Source: Clavaria fumosa (lineage: Eukaryota > Basidiomycota > Agaricomycetes > Agaricales > Clavariaceae). Taken from it: a stretch of DNA of 64,000 bases. The DNA is taken from positions 1,550,001-1,614,000 of the forward strand of contig OX637801.1 of assembly GCA_951802425.1 (NCBI GenBank), given 5' to 3'. The position numbers were made by a program, and so were the translations under genes. How positions within the stretch are numbered: position 1 is the stretch's first letter; the number at the start of each line of letters is the position of its first letter. Shown here one piece after another: positions 13,920-25,489 of the stretch. The notes beneath the pieces are model-generated. The model made no database searches and was not told the DNA's origin. It worked only from the letters and a program-made list of their open reading frames with translations.

Positions 13920-16900
13920 TCAAGACTTCTTCTCGGATGGCGAGTCGTACTGTATAGGATGCAGGTATTAGCAGGAGCGTGAGATAACGCACGTCCCTCG
14001 AGAAGGAAGGGGCGTTGACGATTAAAGAAAGAACAACAACACAACGTACTTGAATGATGAGCGAGGTAGGCCACGGCGAGATGTTCTGTTTTCCATCCAA
14101 ATAGGCGTGCGAGAACATAGGTTGGGCGTCGGTTGCAAAGCTACAAGTCGACATCGCATCACAAAAAAAAAGGAGGGGCAGGGGAGAGGAGGGGGGACAA
14201 CGTCAACGAAAGGTTCCCAATGGGTGGTTGTAGACGCCACACTTACCAGGTGAGATGCCCGGACTGGCCGGGGCCGCGGCGCACGTTGTTGTGGGAGAAG
14301 ATGGCTCGCACCACGTCAGCCATGATCTGAAATTCAAGGTCGCCCCGTCAAAGATGGTGAGATGCTGTAGGGAGCGGCGAGTGCTTGCCTGAGTCGTGAT
14401 ACCCTCTCCGAGGCAGCTACAAATTCCGGTTTCGTGGTCAGAAAGCGAGGAACGGGGTAAGCGGGAAAGGGGGCGGTATGTACCGGGTGGCCACGTCTCC
14501 ACCAGCGACGTAAAGACTCTTCGTCCTCGTGATATCCACCGTCTTGGCACCCTTGAATGTCGCCTCCTGCAAGATCAGAAGGAACAGGGAGAAAAATCCT
14601 ATCTCTCAACAACCATCATAAAACAGAAGGAGTTGTGTACTGACCTCCAGATTGGCAGCAGCGATATTTACGAAGACCTTGTGGCCTTCCTTCACGGAAA
14701 CGGGGCCAACTTCCTGAGCCTTTGTGGCGTTGCCTAAAGAAACGATCGAGTGCGACGACCGATGTGGTGGTTATTGAATGGGAGAGCATACTCAGAAAAG
14801 GAACCATACGATGGACTCCATGGAACGGAGGGTCCAATCCTGATATGACGTCTGGTTTCAGAGCAGCTCCGGCTATTCACGATGCAGAAAATGATACACA
14901 CGGAGAGCCTCAGCCACATATGCTTTCAAGTCGTTCAAATCGGTCGCCGCCGTACAGTGGCTGACTTTTTTGGAAATTTCCTCATCGGATAAGAACACAT
15001 TGATAATGTTCGTCAACGCTGGAATGGAGATCAAGTTGGCTGAGCGGCCAGATATCCCGGACCCTGAGAACGTTGGAGAGCTTACATAAAGACAGCTCAA
15101 CAGTCGCTCCAACCAAGATGGCGAGGATGGAGTTGGCGATTCTGTCCTCGTGCCCAAGTTCGCGCAGTCGCCTCAAGAAATCATATCTGTCCGATCTGGT
15201 CGGCTTATTGAAGAGCTGTGACATAGTCCCAACAATAGCAGGAACAGAGAGCTTGAAGAAAAACGTCAACGAACGATCGCATCGATTGAGGGCCAAGTGG
15301 ACTTGTTAGGTAACTTACTCTGCGATTATGGCCCAGCACCAAGTTCAACTTAATACGTCTGAGAAGCTCGTCAATGTGCTTATGCGCTTTGTCCCTGAGG
15401 TTGGACAATTTGGCCCGCTCCACGTCGAGGAAGATGTAGCTGTAGATATCACCGATCATATCAAATAGCTCCTTTTCATTGTAGTCCGCATCTGGCTCCT
15501 TGCCGAGGCGTAAGCCAGCCTGTTGGTGAGATAAAGATAGACACATTCAGGACCGGCGCAGACCACCAGATGAGTGAGTGCCACGTACAATTTCGCCAGC
15601 AGCCCAATGGAGCGGGACGACGCGAAGGACATCGCGGACCAGGTTGATGTTGCACACTTTCCCACCGACGTTGACGAAGGTATTCTTCTCGATCAGGTCG
15701 CGCGTCTTCAAATAGAAATACCGCCCAATGTTCGACACCTTGTCTGCGTCGATTGCAAGGACACGATGTACATCCGTGCCCTCGGTTTGAGCCTTGGCCT
15801 CGTCTTTTGCGGCAATGTAGAATCTGCCAGGCGAATTGTTTTGCTCAATTTCCGAAATGAGGGAAGTATGTCTTACCCATCTCCACTGACGATGTGAGAC
15901 GCGCGTTCATAGTGGTAGGACTTGAACACGCCCGGATTTTTCAGAACATGCGAGACCCCTGCATATTCCGTGACGGATACGACGTCTCCGGTTCCTCCGG
16001 GCCTCGTCACGTCGTACTTCGAGAGCACCTCCAGCTTCTCCAAGTGAGGCTTCATTGCTTGCGGGACCATAAGCGGGAACCACGTGTAGACGCTGTTGTA
16101 CGTGAAGTGCTTCGGGAGCGTGCGCAGCAACAGGCGGCCGAACATGCTCCCGAACCCGAACCCGGAGGGGTCTCGTTGGCAATCCGCGAAGCCCCACGCC
16201 GTCAAGTTGTACGGAGTGAAGTCGGCCGTGAAGAATCTGTCGCCGCGAGTCAGAGCGATGGCATCGGCGAGGATGGCTCGGCTGATGGTGTATCCTATGG
16301 TCTCGAGATAAGGAACGGGTATGTACTGCATTCGAGGAAACAGACTCACCGGGGCAGAGTCCGGCTCCCTCAACGACAGGCCTGGAAGAAGGGAGCATTA
16401 AGTCAAGATCGAATCGACGAAGGTCCTTGACAGAGACTCACTTGGCTTCCTCGGCCTGAAGCCCAACATAGAGCTCAAGATGATCAATGTGACCGTAGAG
16501 TTTCTCTGCCGCCTCGTGGATCACAGGATCGGGGTTCCATTCCTTGAAACTCCCGTATGCTGTCGTTAGAAAAGATTAGACCTCGAGATTCTGCTCGGCC
16601 ATCTGAAGGGGGCAGCAACGTACGCTTCAAACCCAAGAACTAAGGCAGCAGTAGACGCTTAACAATACTTCCATGAGACAAAAGGCTAAACCTGTTGCGC
16701 ACCTTCCTGAAATCGTTCAGCGAACACACGCCCCAGTTCCTATTCGATTCAATACCCATGATCTCATGCGCACGCATGCAACTCGGCGTTCCGCGAGCCC
16801 GGAACGCCCCAGCCGGATGTTCAGTGCTATAAGCAACAATATCAGATCAACAAGAAATCGGCAAGGGAAGATGGCCCAGGGCGAACTGACGCGTTGTGGA

Positions 16901-19069
16901 GGACGTTCGCGAGCTCCTCATCTTTGAAGACACCATCGTGACGTTGCATACTACGAGCACCAGTAATGAGCGAGCGTGACAGGGTCAAAGGCGGGAGGTT
17001 ACATACGCGCCGAAGGTCCAGTGGTGGATATCTGGTTCGGAGGTCTTGATCCTCTGGGCTGCGGTCTTGAAATCGTCAACCGTGAGCTTTAAGAGGCGCC
17101 AGTTTTGGTGTTAGCAAATCGCAACCATGACAGAGGCACGGAAAGAACGTACCGTCTGCGGGTTCTTGCCCTCGAAGATCTTCGCGAGCGACAGTTCAAC
17201 CCACTTCTCGTCCTCCGCCGAGGTGGTCGCGTGCCAGCGGTACAGGCAATTGAACTTCACGGCACTCTGTCACAATGATCCTGGAGTGAGAAAACGTGCG
17301 TACCTCGACGCTGCACACATTGCCGCGACCACGCTCGAAAAAGCTGTGATCCATGTTGCGTATTTCCTATATCAGGGAAAAGAATGTTCAACGCCTAAGG
17401 CACAAACGAGAAAAAAGGGGGAACGGCAGCTTACCCCGAATGGATTCAGACTCCAGCTACTTCCCTGCCTCACGAGCCCGAGGATGCAGCTAAAGTAGTC
17501 CGAGAACACGATGGCCCCGAACCAAGCGCAATTGATGAGCCGGGCCGTCTGGAAAATCTCCTCTTCCTGATCGACGAGACGTGCATTCTTCTTGGGGTCG
17601 CCTGAGGTCAGTTTGCTCGGGTCGATCCACGTGCCGCGCTCGTTGATTTCGAGAAGCCTCTCGGCGATGTACTGCGTGGCTCACAAAAGAAGTAAGACGG
17701 GGAACGATGAGGGTTGGCGCCCTATGGGGATTTTCACAAAAGAGAGGGGGGGAACGCACGTTGTGATTGCGACTGAAAAGTACCAGGATGACGCAGACGG
17801 ACGGGGGTAACAGAAGCAGCCGATCCTCCGCAAAAGTGTCAGGAAAGAGCAGGCCGCGGCCATCGCGCTTGCGGATCGAGTCCTGCTCTGCTTGATTTGC
17901 ACCGTAGAGTGGAGAGAGGTCCACGTAAGAGGTTGTGTCGTTGATGTGCACACGGTCATGCGAAGTGCGGAATACACTGCAGAGAGTTAGATGGGATGTT
18001 GAGTCGTCCATATGCGCACATGCAGTACGGAAAACCTCACGTATGGATGACGAGGGCAGCAAATGCAAACATCAAACTGGACAAGCCCGCAGGATGTTCC
18101 ACAAACTACGGGGACGTGGAAAGAGACGTGGTCGTCAAAAACTAGCACTCGGGAAATAGATTGATCGAAGAAGGTGGACCCACGTTCTCGCGCTTCAGGA
18201 GTGTGTCAAAGACAAGACCGGCGTCGGGCATAGTGTTCTTGGGGAGAGGGTTGGCTTGCTGCACACTGCGCGCATACGGGGTGCCGGCTTGGCCCATTTC
18301 AGGCACGGACACATTGTTGTAGGACCCGTCGGCCGTGCGCCACTGGTACTTGTGACCCAGGTAAGTGGCAGGCGGGTGCGGAAGGTCGTTGTACACTATT
18401 GTGAGAAGATGAGAAAAACGCCGCGCCTCCGGCGGCGGGCTCAACACGATGTGGCCGAGAAACGCACAAAGTTCTACGGTCGCGTTCGTGAGTTTGGTCG
18501 TTATGGGGTTTTCTGGTAGCTTTGACAGAACCGTCAAGACATGTTCGAGCTGCACAATGCGTTATAAACAACAAGGAGCGACATCTGGAAGGTGTTACTG
18601 ACCAACAACTTGCGGTCGTCGATAGCATCGCTATTCTTTATCGCGTCGACCACGCCAGCCTGTCGACGTTGATTGGAACAGAAAGAAAACGAAGTCCCTT
18701 AGGGGGAAAACCTAAAGTAGGAAGTGGGATGCGTACCAGCAAGGTTGTGTCCCAATTGACTGGCATGCCTTTCTTTATCTGGAAGGTGCAAGCACAGTGG
18801 TCTCATCTCATCTCACGTTCTTAGAAACCGCTCACCTGCGCGCGAAACTGACTGATGACAGACTGGCTCTGAGGCTTCTCCTGAGAGGCACCGCCGTTCG
18901 ACTAACATGGAAACAAGAACCGAGTATCAGCATCCAACTTCAAAGCACTCCCTCCACAGTCGGGCGGCTCGACGTCAATGTGGCGAAGGGGGGTTGTCTC
19001 AAAGCCGAAACTTACGGGTGCACCCTTGTTGCCGAACGAAGGGAAGACGGGGCGCTTGCTGGTGGACAT
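13920..19069 (-). CDS. ppo: Ppo-type fatty-acid dioxygenase with P450 domain (oxylipin synthase)
   Basis: A 5.1 kb, many-exon gene starting with MSTSKRPVFPSFGNKGAP (ATG at 19069). The N-terminal haem-peroxidase/dioxygenase half shows MFAFAALVIHT spliced to VFRTSHDRVHINDTTSYVDLSPLYG, and later the catalytic-Tyr/haem-His block YRWHATTS (about 17,235), followed by LAKIFEGKNP. The C-terminal half is P450-like: YVAEALR (ExxR) spliced to LDPPFHGVHR, then ATKAQEVGPVSVKEGHKVFVNIAAANLE, and the haem-thiolate loop GGDVATRCLGEG with its Cys. It ends LIIQ-YDSPSEKKS (TGA at 13920-13922). Ppo enzymes oxidise linoleic/oleic acid to hydroperoxides; the P450 half isomerises them to diols, the psi-factor oxylipins that steer sporulation. 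Both active sites look intact. Exact oxidation position (5,8-, 8- or 10-) cannot be read from sequence. Confidence 0.88.
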
Positions 19070-19606
19070 GGGGACTTCCGGCTATGGGGGAGGGAAGTTG
19101 GGTGGAAGGGTGGAGCAGGGTTACAGCCAGCCCTTTTATCGGGGTGAGTTTGGATTATGGGAAGCGCTAGTTGTCCCTGATTCCCTGACTTCCTGCCCCC
19201 GTCACGAGCGCATTACGGCAAAGGAAAATGACATTAACGGAGACAACCGTGGAGTCCTCGTCTGCCTGTCTTGCCTGGGAATCGAAGGAATCCGAAGGAG
19301 CCGAGCAACACGGCGAACCTAGCAAAGTCTCAGGGAAATATAAACCACATGGCGCGTGGGTCTTACGGTCTTACAATGTTATAGTTACATTGTCCGACCG
19401 ACGCAGAATTTCATCAACTCAAAAAGGTTGTCGGACTGAAGCAAAGCTTTGCAACGCACGATATCGAAGTCATTGAACAACCTTCAAAGAACCAGCAAAG
19501 GCACTTTCCGTCTGTCGAGAGCTTTATCAGCATCAACACCCGAAAGGCCATGAGGCGATTTGAGATCACGTGGTAATCGCCATAGAATTTACTGCTACCG
19601 CTGGGG
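19070..19606. other. Intergenic: ppo promoter and epsilon-COP 3' flank
   Basis: No gene supported. It contains the upstream region of ppo and the 3' end of the epsilon-COP transcript. Confidence 0.35.
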
Positions 19607-20802
19607 CTAGACTGGTGCAACTACTGGAGAGGTAGCTACAAGCTCGTCAAATACAGCAGCTTTGCGCGCTACGTCGACGACCAGTGGGTGATTTGGATGG
19701 TCCACGGTCAGTTTGCTAGTTGAGAAACAGAGCACCGTCAGCGGAATTCGGACAGGACGTGGCCGAAAATTCCCTCACGTCCACAAATCATCCGCATCCG
19801 CCCTTTTAGTCGCTCCGAGTCCAGCAGCGACCGCTAGAGCAGCAAGGGAATCACCATCTCCGTGCCCATCTTTAAGTTGTGTGAGCGCCTCCTCCAAGTC
19901 TGACTTCGCGTCCACCGTCTCGCCACGAAGTACTCGCGTTACGCCCCGGCCGACCAGCAGGTGCGGCGACGAGGTCAAAGACGGGTTCCCCAGCTGCTCT
20001 GTATAAAACGCGTACGCGTTTGCATACGACTCCTTACCCGTCACAAGCCCGATCGACGCCTCGATTAGCTGCAGTAGCAGGTCGTCCTCCGCCCACCGCT
20101 TGCACCGGTCAAACTCCTTCTTGGCCAGATCGGCGCGGTAAATAGACAGGTAGATATGTACGACGATGGCCACCCTAAGTCGTTTTAAAAACAAAATGAG
20201 CCATATTCTTGCACTGAGCCTTGTGAACACATACGCCTCGAGGTTCTCTGTATCTGTGCCAGCACCCAACGTCTCCAACGCTTCCTCCACCTCTCCCGCA
20301 AGCACAAAAGCCGTCCCCGCGAGCACTCTTACCAGCCCTCGATCTCGCTTCTCAACTACCGCCCCAGCCTCGTCCCCCTCAATCTCTACGCATAGGTCCC
20401 TCAGCTCCTCCAACGCCGTCTCCTTCCCGCGCGCACCACCAGCATCGCCCTCCTCACTCGCGCTCGTGCCGCCGGATGTGCGGCGGGCGGAGGCGGCCGA
20501 CACGTACCGTGCAAGCCCCGACATGGCCCGCACTGCTATGTTCTCCATCACGCCTGCGTCCGCGGTGAGCAGGAGCTGTAGCGCCCCGTCTGGGTCATCT
20601 ATGGCAACATGTGACCGCGCGCGGTAGATAAGAGCAGGGAGGTAGTCTGGCGACGTGGGATCGGGGAGAGCGGTTGCGACTACTGCCTTGAACGAACCTA
20701 GCAGAAGTTCTGTTTGGTAAATAGCTTTTCCTGCAATGACGAGTGTTGAGGTCGCGCACCGAGCGTGAATTGCTGTTTTATATGCCAGAGGTCGTAGGGC
20801 AT
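19607..20802 (-). CDS. SEC28: Coatomer epsilon subunit (epsilon-COP)
   Basis: Four exons (20802-20760, 20697-20235, 20174-19779, 19715-19607) join to 336 residues. Exon 1 is only 43 bp and encodes MPYDLWHIKQQFTLG, continued after splicing by SFKAVVATALPDP. Later landmarks are YLPALIYRARSHVAI, NLEAVAIVVHIYLSIYRADL, AKKEFDRCKRWAEDDLLLQL, GKESYANAYAFYTEQLGNP and a C-terminal HPLVVDVARKAAVFDELV. These are the TPR-like helices of epsilon-COP, the COPI coat subunit that stabilises alpha-COP on Golgi-to-ER vesicles. The second intron is 60 bp and in frame, so an unspliced reading would add 20 residues; the family alignment favours splicing. The residue 80-100 loop is Gly/Glu-rich and longer than usual. 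Confidence 0.88.
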
Positions 20803-21026
20803 CCTTGTAATGCTGTTCTGAGGAAGTTGCTTGCGCAAGAGCAGGAGAAACTGGAGCGTGTTCTCACTGCACGTGATACATGACCACCTGGTGGTCATAG
20901 CCCATTTGCATGGAATCACGCCGACTCCTTCCCTTTTTTTGCACAAACCATGCGCAGTGATTGGCAAGAGCCAAACACACTGTATAAAGTTTCATACTGC
21001 ACTTATTTACAACAAAGATAACCATT

Positions 21027-22761
21027 TCATTCGCTGCTCATCGACCTTCCTGAACACTTACAAACGGCCTATGTGCAAACAATCGGGCATTGATTACAGA
21101 TAATCCAGGACCAGAATGCAAAACTGGCTCACCAACGTTGCCCAGATCCTGGCAAGCAATCTTTACGCGTTCCGTCATCGTCTTCTCGCCTTCTCGGACC
21201 CACACTCGAGGATCGTAATACTAAACGACGAAATTCGGATCCCAGTAAAAACTGTGGAGGGAGATGGGATGCACCTTCTTATTAGGCTTGTCCGGACCCT
21301 CGGGATTACCGACTTGGGTTTGGAGATATCCCTTTTTCTTCTCGACGAAATCCTGCAATTCGCCGGCTTTAACAAAACGTCAAAGGCTAGACAATAACCG
21401 AACCACAGACCCTGATACCGCTGAGGTATGCGAACTGTGTGTCTATGGTTTCGAAAAATGAAAAACAGAACAATAAACACAAAATTTATACAATACCTGT
21501 ATCCACATTCATTTTAACCACGCCATTATCAACAGCGGTTTTGATTTCTTCTTTGTTCGATCCGGATCCACCGTGGAACACGAGATACCTTTCGTCCACC
21601 AATGACTTCATTTTCACTGGGGCGCACGGGAGCGGCACTCACAAGGGCTTTGGCACGTTCCCTCCCAGCTTGACACTCGCGTAGTGCTGATGCATGGCCA
21701 GCAATTCTGGCCGCAGTTTTACGTTACCCGGTTTATACACACCGTGGACGTTCCCGAAGCCAGCTGCGATCGAAAAGTTTTTCCCGACCTTGCTCAGAGC
21801 TTCGTATATATCCCAGATGTCCTCCGGCTGCGTATATAGGGCGGCATTGTCCACTCCCGTATTGTCCACGCCGTCCTCTTCACCTCCGGTGATGCCGATC
21901 TCCATCTCGAGCCAGAGATTGAGCGGGACCATACGCTTAAAGTACGACACACAAGTAGCAATATTTTGCTCCTTGGGCTCCTCTGATAGGTCGAGCATGT
22001 GCGATGAGAAGAGCGGAACTTGATGCTCCTTGAAGTACGCCTCGTCAGCAGCGAGCATGCCGTCGAACCACGGGAGGAGCTTATGAGCGCAGTGGTCACT
22101 GTTCAGAATGACCGGGCTGTGCAACCACGAGTTAGTGGCAAAGAGAGCCGATCGGGGATAGGAAGTAACTAACACGCCATATTGTTTGGCAACCGTGCGT
22201 ACATGGTGCGCAGCTGCAATGGCACCGGTGATGGATGCTTGTTGTTTATCATTGGCGAGGCCTTTGCCCGCAAAATAGGCAGCGCCTCCTTGTGAAACTT
22301 GTAGGATGAGGGGAGATTTAATGTCTCTGTGAAACGATTAGATAGGACACCAAAGGACACCAAAGGACTTGGTGAATGATCGCTATTATCACCTAGCGGC
22401 TTCCAGTGCGGCGTTAACGGTAGAAGACGAGGTCACATTCTGAGATTGGAAGTGATCAGTGCAGAAAGCCGCAGTAAGAAAGGATACACTCACGATAGCC
22501 TAGTGAGCTCATCAGATTGGTGTGGTAAATCCAGAGCACATGTATCTAGCCACTTACCGGAATGGCGAACTAAATGGAATAAAACACAATGAGAATCGTG
22601 ATCGAAGGAATAGATCTCACATACGTTGTTGGCCTTGGCATAGTCGAACACAAGGCGGACTTGTTCGCCAGTCAAGACCCCAACCTGATGGGAATCGACT
22701 GAGTGAGCAATCTCCAGGGAGAGGGATGGAAACATACAGGAACGATATCGAGAACACCCAT
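21027..22761 (-). CDS. FBA1: Class II fructose-1,6-bisphosphate aldolase
   Basis: A multi-exon gene starting MGVLDIVP spliced to VGVLTGEQVRLVFDYAKANN. The product is the zinc-dependent glycolytic aldolase (fructose-1,6-bisphosphate to GAP plus DHAP). Landmarks: ILQVSQGGAAYFAGKG, PVILNSDHCAHKLLPWFDGM (catalytic Asp and zinc His), EMEIGITGGEEDGVDN (zinc Glu), FGNVHGVYKPGNVKLRPELL (zinc His), LVFHGGSGSNKEEIKTAVDNGVVKMNVDT (zinc His and phosphate loop), and YYDPRVWVREGEKTMTERV. Every metal and phosphate residue is visible. The last splice is uncertain: after GNVG the frame either reads on for about 30 residues, or, as modelled, splices through GTGAGC...TCAG to a short end at 21027-21029. It lies just upstream of epsilon-COP on the same strand. 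Confidence 0.9.
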
Positions 22762-23117
22762 GGATGCGAGAAGTTGCGCTACTACGGGTACACCAACAAG
22801 GAGCGGGGAGCAGGACAGACGCGGAAGGCCGGAATGTAACAAGGGACAGATTGTGGCCGATCGCGGGAGACCCTTCACCCAGTCACGTGAAAGCAAGGAC
22901 ACACTGCAACACAGCCACCCTCAGGTTTGCACTCAAACTTGTATTGAGTGGTATAGCCTCAATTGATTTGAGATTCATCCTTTGATTTAGTAGTGAGCAG
23001 AGTTGCTCAGAACATGCTAAAAGCTACTGACCAAAAATTTACATTACATGCCCAATACTGAGATATGAGCTGTTACCATGCATAGCTCAATATCTAAGCA
23101 GAATTCAAATATTTTGG
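22762..23117. other. Intergenic: aldolase promoter and an imperfect palindrome
   Basis: Upstream region of FBA1. At 23,028-23,122 lies an imperfect inverted repeat: TGACCAAAAATTT pairs with AAATATTTTGGTCA near the ends, and GAGATATGAGCT with AGCTCAATATCT near the centre. It abuts the transposase relic and may be its terminal sequence. Confidence 0.35.
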
Positions 23118-23260
23118 TCAATTTCTACAGTGAACAAGCATTTCATTGGGCACAAATGCATCAACGTGGGAGCCATCAATGGCACCACAGCAGCACTTGA
23201 AGAAGGTACAGTTTGGGATTGTGCCTAATTTCAGTGGCAAGCTTGCAAAACACATGTTTT
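23118..23260 (-). pseudogene. PIF/Harbinger-type transposase relic
   Basis: The minus strand encodes KLGTIPNCTFFKCCCGAIDG then SHVDAFVPNEMLVHCRN and a TGA. GAIDGSHV followed by a P-x-E/R segment resembles the first catalytic block of PIF/Harbinger DDE transposases (GAIDGTHI...RNRKG). Nothing else of the roughly 400-residue enzyme can be joined to it, so it is a fragment. The surrounding 23,000-23,440 is AT-rich and unlike neighbouring genes. The family call rests on one motif. Confidence 0.45.
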
Positions 23261-23869
23261 GACATGCCTGTCATGTGTGGAAATGGCAGGGATGGCCAGC
23301 CAGCAGCTTGTGGACTCAGACATGTCCAGTAAGGACTGAAGTTTGAGGTACTTTGAATAAATGCAGAGTGATGTACATCATCACAACTGTAGCAGCAGCA
23401 GCAAGGGTGGCGACGAGTCTCTTGCATTTTCTACGCTTCAAATGGCAAGGCATCGTGTGGTACTCTAGGGAATACCGAGGCGACTACGAGTAGTGCGAGT
23501 CTGTGACGGTGACCCTGACCCACTGTGACCTAGCAGCTTCGACAAATGGCCCGGGACGCTCAATTGTGCGTTGAACCCGTTGCAGCCGTTATTAGGGTCT
23601 GTATGAGGTCTAGCTAATGACTGTCCAACAGCTTAGCGCTCATTAGCCGAGCCATGGCAACGCTCAGGTTCGATGCCCCACATTTAGACATATGGTATTT
23701 CCGAGTCGGATCCAGTGTACGTACAATAAATATTTTCATCAGACATCCAACATCCAACTTATATCCCACCCACAAGCACACTCTCTACAGTCAATCCTTT
23801 CGTTTAACTCAATCCCCTCTTTAAATCGTAACCCTCGAGCTCCTCAGTGAATCTGACCACAAAGACACC
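23261..23869. other. Intergenic: relic flank and promoter of the secreted FAD enzyme
   Basis: No gene. AATAAATATTTT at about 23,726 and a CT-rich leader precede the ATG at 23,870. A tRNA-like B-box near 23,670 was examined and rejected. Confidence 0.35.
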
Positions 23870-25282
23870 ATGACCTTCATAAATCTTTTCAGAGTCACCC
23901 TCGTGCTCATAGGCATTAGCCGCATTTTCGCACTTCCTCAAGCTCCGCCTCCTGGCGTCGATGCTAACTGGGACCCCAATGATATCATCACCCGCGACGT
24001 CTGCGTAATTGGAGGTGGCGCTTCGGGAACCTACGCCGCCGTCCGTCTTGGCGACATGGGTAAAAGCGTAGTCCTAGTCGAGCGGAAGGGCCGACTCGGT
24101 GGCCACACAGAAACTTTCACCGATCCCGCCAGCCACAACACAGTCGACATAGGCGTCCTTTTTTACCACGATTTGCCAATCGTGAGGGACTTTTTCTCCC
24201 GCTTCGACGTCCCCCTGGCACAGGCGGCCTTGCAGACTCCCGGGGTGACGACTGAGTTCGTGGACTTCCGCACCGGCTCTGTCGTCGACGGATTCGTGCC
24301 CAGCGATCCGACTGCTGCATTGGGGGCGTACGCCGCGCAGCTCATCAAGTACCCGTACTTGGAAGCGGGCTTCGACCTTCCAAACCCCGTCCCGGACGAC
24401 CTGCTTCTGCCTTTCGGCGACTTCGTCACTAAGTATGGCCTTGCGGCGGCGGTGTCGCCAATCTTTGAAACTAATCAAGGGATCGGGGATTTTCTGACCA
24501 GGCCTACCATTTACGTCATGAAGCTCTTCGGCCTCGGCGTCCTCCAAGGCCTCCAAAATGGTTTCCTGACCACGGCACGTCATGACAACAGCGAGCTCTA
24601 CGAGAAGGCCCAAGCCGCTCTGTCCGCCGCCAACTCCCTCCTGCTCAGCAGCCACGTCGTCGCCGCTAAGCGCGACGCCTCCGGGGTCAAAATGGTCGTC
24701 CTGACGCCTTCGGGCCCGAAACTCATCAAGGCGAAGAAACTCCTCCTGACCGTCCCCCCGACGATCTTCAATCTCGCGCCCTTCGACCTCGACAACACAG
24801 AGCGTTCGTTGTTTGAGCAGTTCAGCAAGACCGGGTACTACACCGCCCTGATCAGGAACAGCGGCATCCCGGACAACATCGCCATCCAAAACACAGGTGC
24901 AGACACGACCTACAACCTCCCCCCGCTCCCAGCCCTCTACTTTACCGGCCCGACCGTTATTCCTGGGCTGCAAAATGTGTTGTATGGAAGCCCGATGGGA
25001 CTCTCCGACGACAGAGTCAAGAAAGACATCGTTGCGAGCGTGCACCGGCTCCAGAGCGCGAGGGGGTTGCCGATCACGACACCCGACTTCGTCGTGTTTT
25101 CTTCCCATAAGCCGTTCGAGTTCACCGTCCCCGCTAGCGCAATCAAGGCGGGGTTCTATCGGAACCTGAATGCGCTCCAGTCACGCCGGCAGACGTTCTA
25201 TTCTGGCGCTGCATTCCATACGCATGATTCGTCGTTACTGTGGCAATTCACTGAGGCGTTGCTGTCCCGCGTCGTCGCGTAG
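23870..25282 (+). CDS. Secreted FAD-dependent amine oxidoreductase-like enzyme
   Basis: One uninterrupted 470-residue frame. Residues 1-22 form a signal peptide (MTFINLFRVTLVLIGISRIFA, then LP). VCVIGGGASGTYAAVRLGDM (45-64) is the Rossmann dinucleotide fold with GxGxxG, followed by VVLVERKGRLGGHTETF. The C-terminal TFYSGAAFHTHDSSLLWQFT closes the FAD site, as in flavin amine oxidoreductases. Closest named relatives are the beta-cyclopiazonate dehydrogenase-like proteins that are numerous in fungi; the name reflects ancestry, and the substrate here is unknown. It is the only intronless large gene among intron-rich neighbours. It converges with a second FAD oxidoreductase on the minus strand. 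Confidence 0.82.
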   Translation: MTFINLFRVTLVLIGISRIFALPQAPPPGVDANWDPNDIITRDVCVIGGGASGTYAAVRLGDMGKSVVLVERKGRLGGHTETFTDPASHNTVDIGVLFYHDLPIVRDFFSRFDVPLAQAALQTPGVTTEFVDFRTGSVVDGFVPSDPTAALGAYAAQLIKYPYLEAGFDLPNPVPDDLLLPFGDFVTKYGLAAAVSPIFETNQGIGDFLTRPTIYVMKLFGLGVLQGLQNGFLTTARHDNSELYEKAQAALSAANSLLLSSHVVAAKRDASGVKMVVLTPSGPKLIKAKKLLLTVPPTIFNLAPFDLDNTERSLFEQFSKTGYYTALIRNSGIPDNIAIQNTGADTTYNLPPLPALYFTGPTVIPGLQNVLYGSPMGLSDDRVKKDIVASVHRLQSARGLPITTPDFVVFSSHKPFEFTVPASAIKAGFYRNLNALQSRRQTFYSGAAFHTHDSSLLWQFTEALLSRVVA

Positions 25283-25489
25283 TTGGTCCTCTCTTTTTTT
25301 GGCTACCGGACAACCGAATATTCTGGACAATTCTACCACAAGCGCGATCTCGTAACTCTTCCAATTGCTTGTGATATTTATTTTCTGTGCTCCACAGCTC
25401 TGCTTTTGGCATTCTGATTGTTCAATTTACGTAGCTAATGCCAGAAGGAAAGTACACCAGTGTGCATTCTTTCTTCCACTTGTTATTAC

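Noticed and set aside
23594..23690. tRNA-like stretch with a GGTTCGATGCC B-box and a TAGCTAATG A-box-like segment
   Set aside because: The T-stem around the loop does not pair at two of five positions, and no acceptor stem can be formed with the 5' side, so it is not a credible tRNA.
24074..25108. A 344-codon minus-strand frame
   Set aside because: It is the antisense shadow of the secreted FAD enzyme, whose plus-strand frame has clear domains. Long antisense frames are expected in GC-rich coding DNA.
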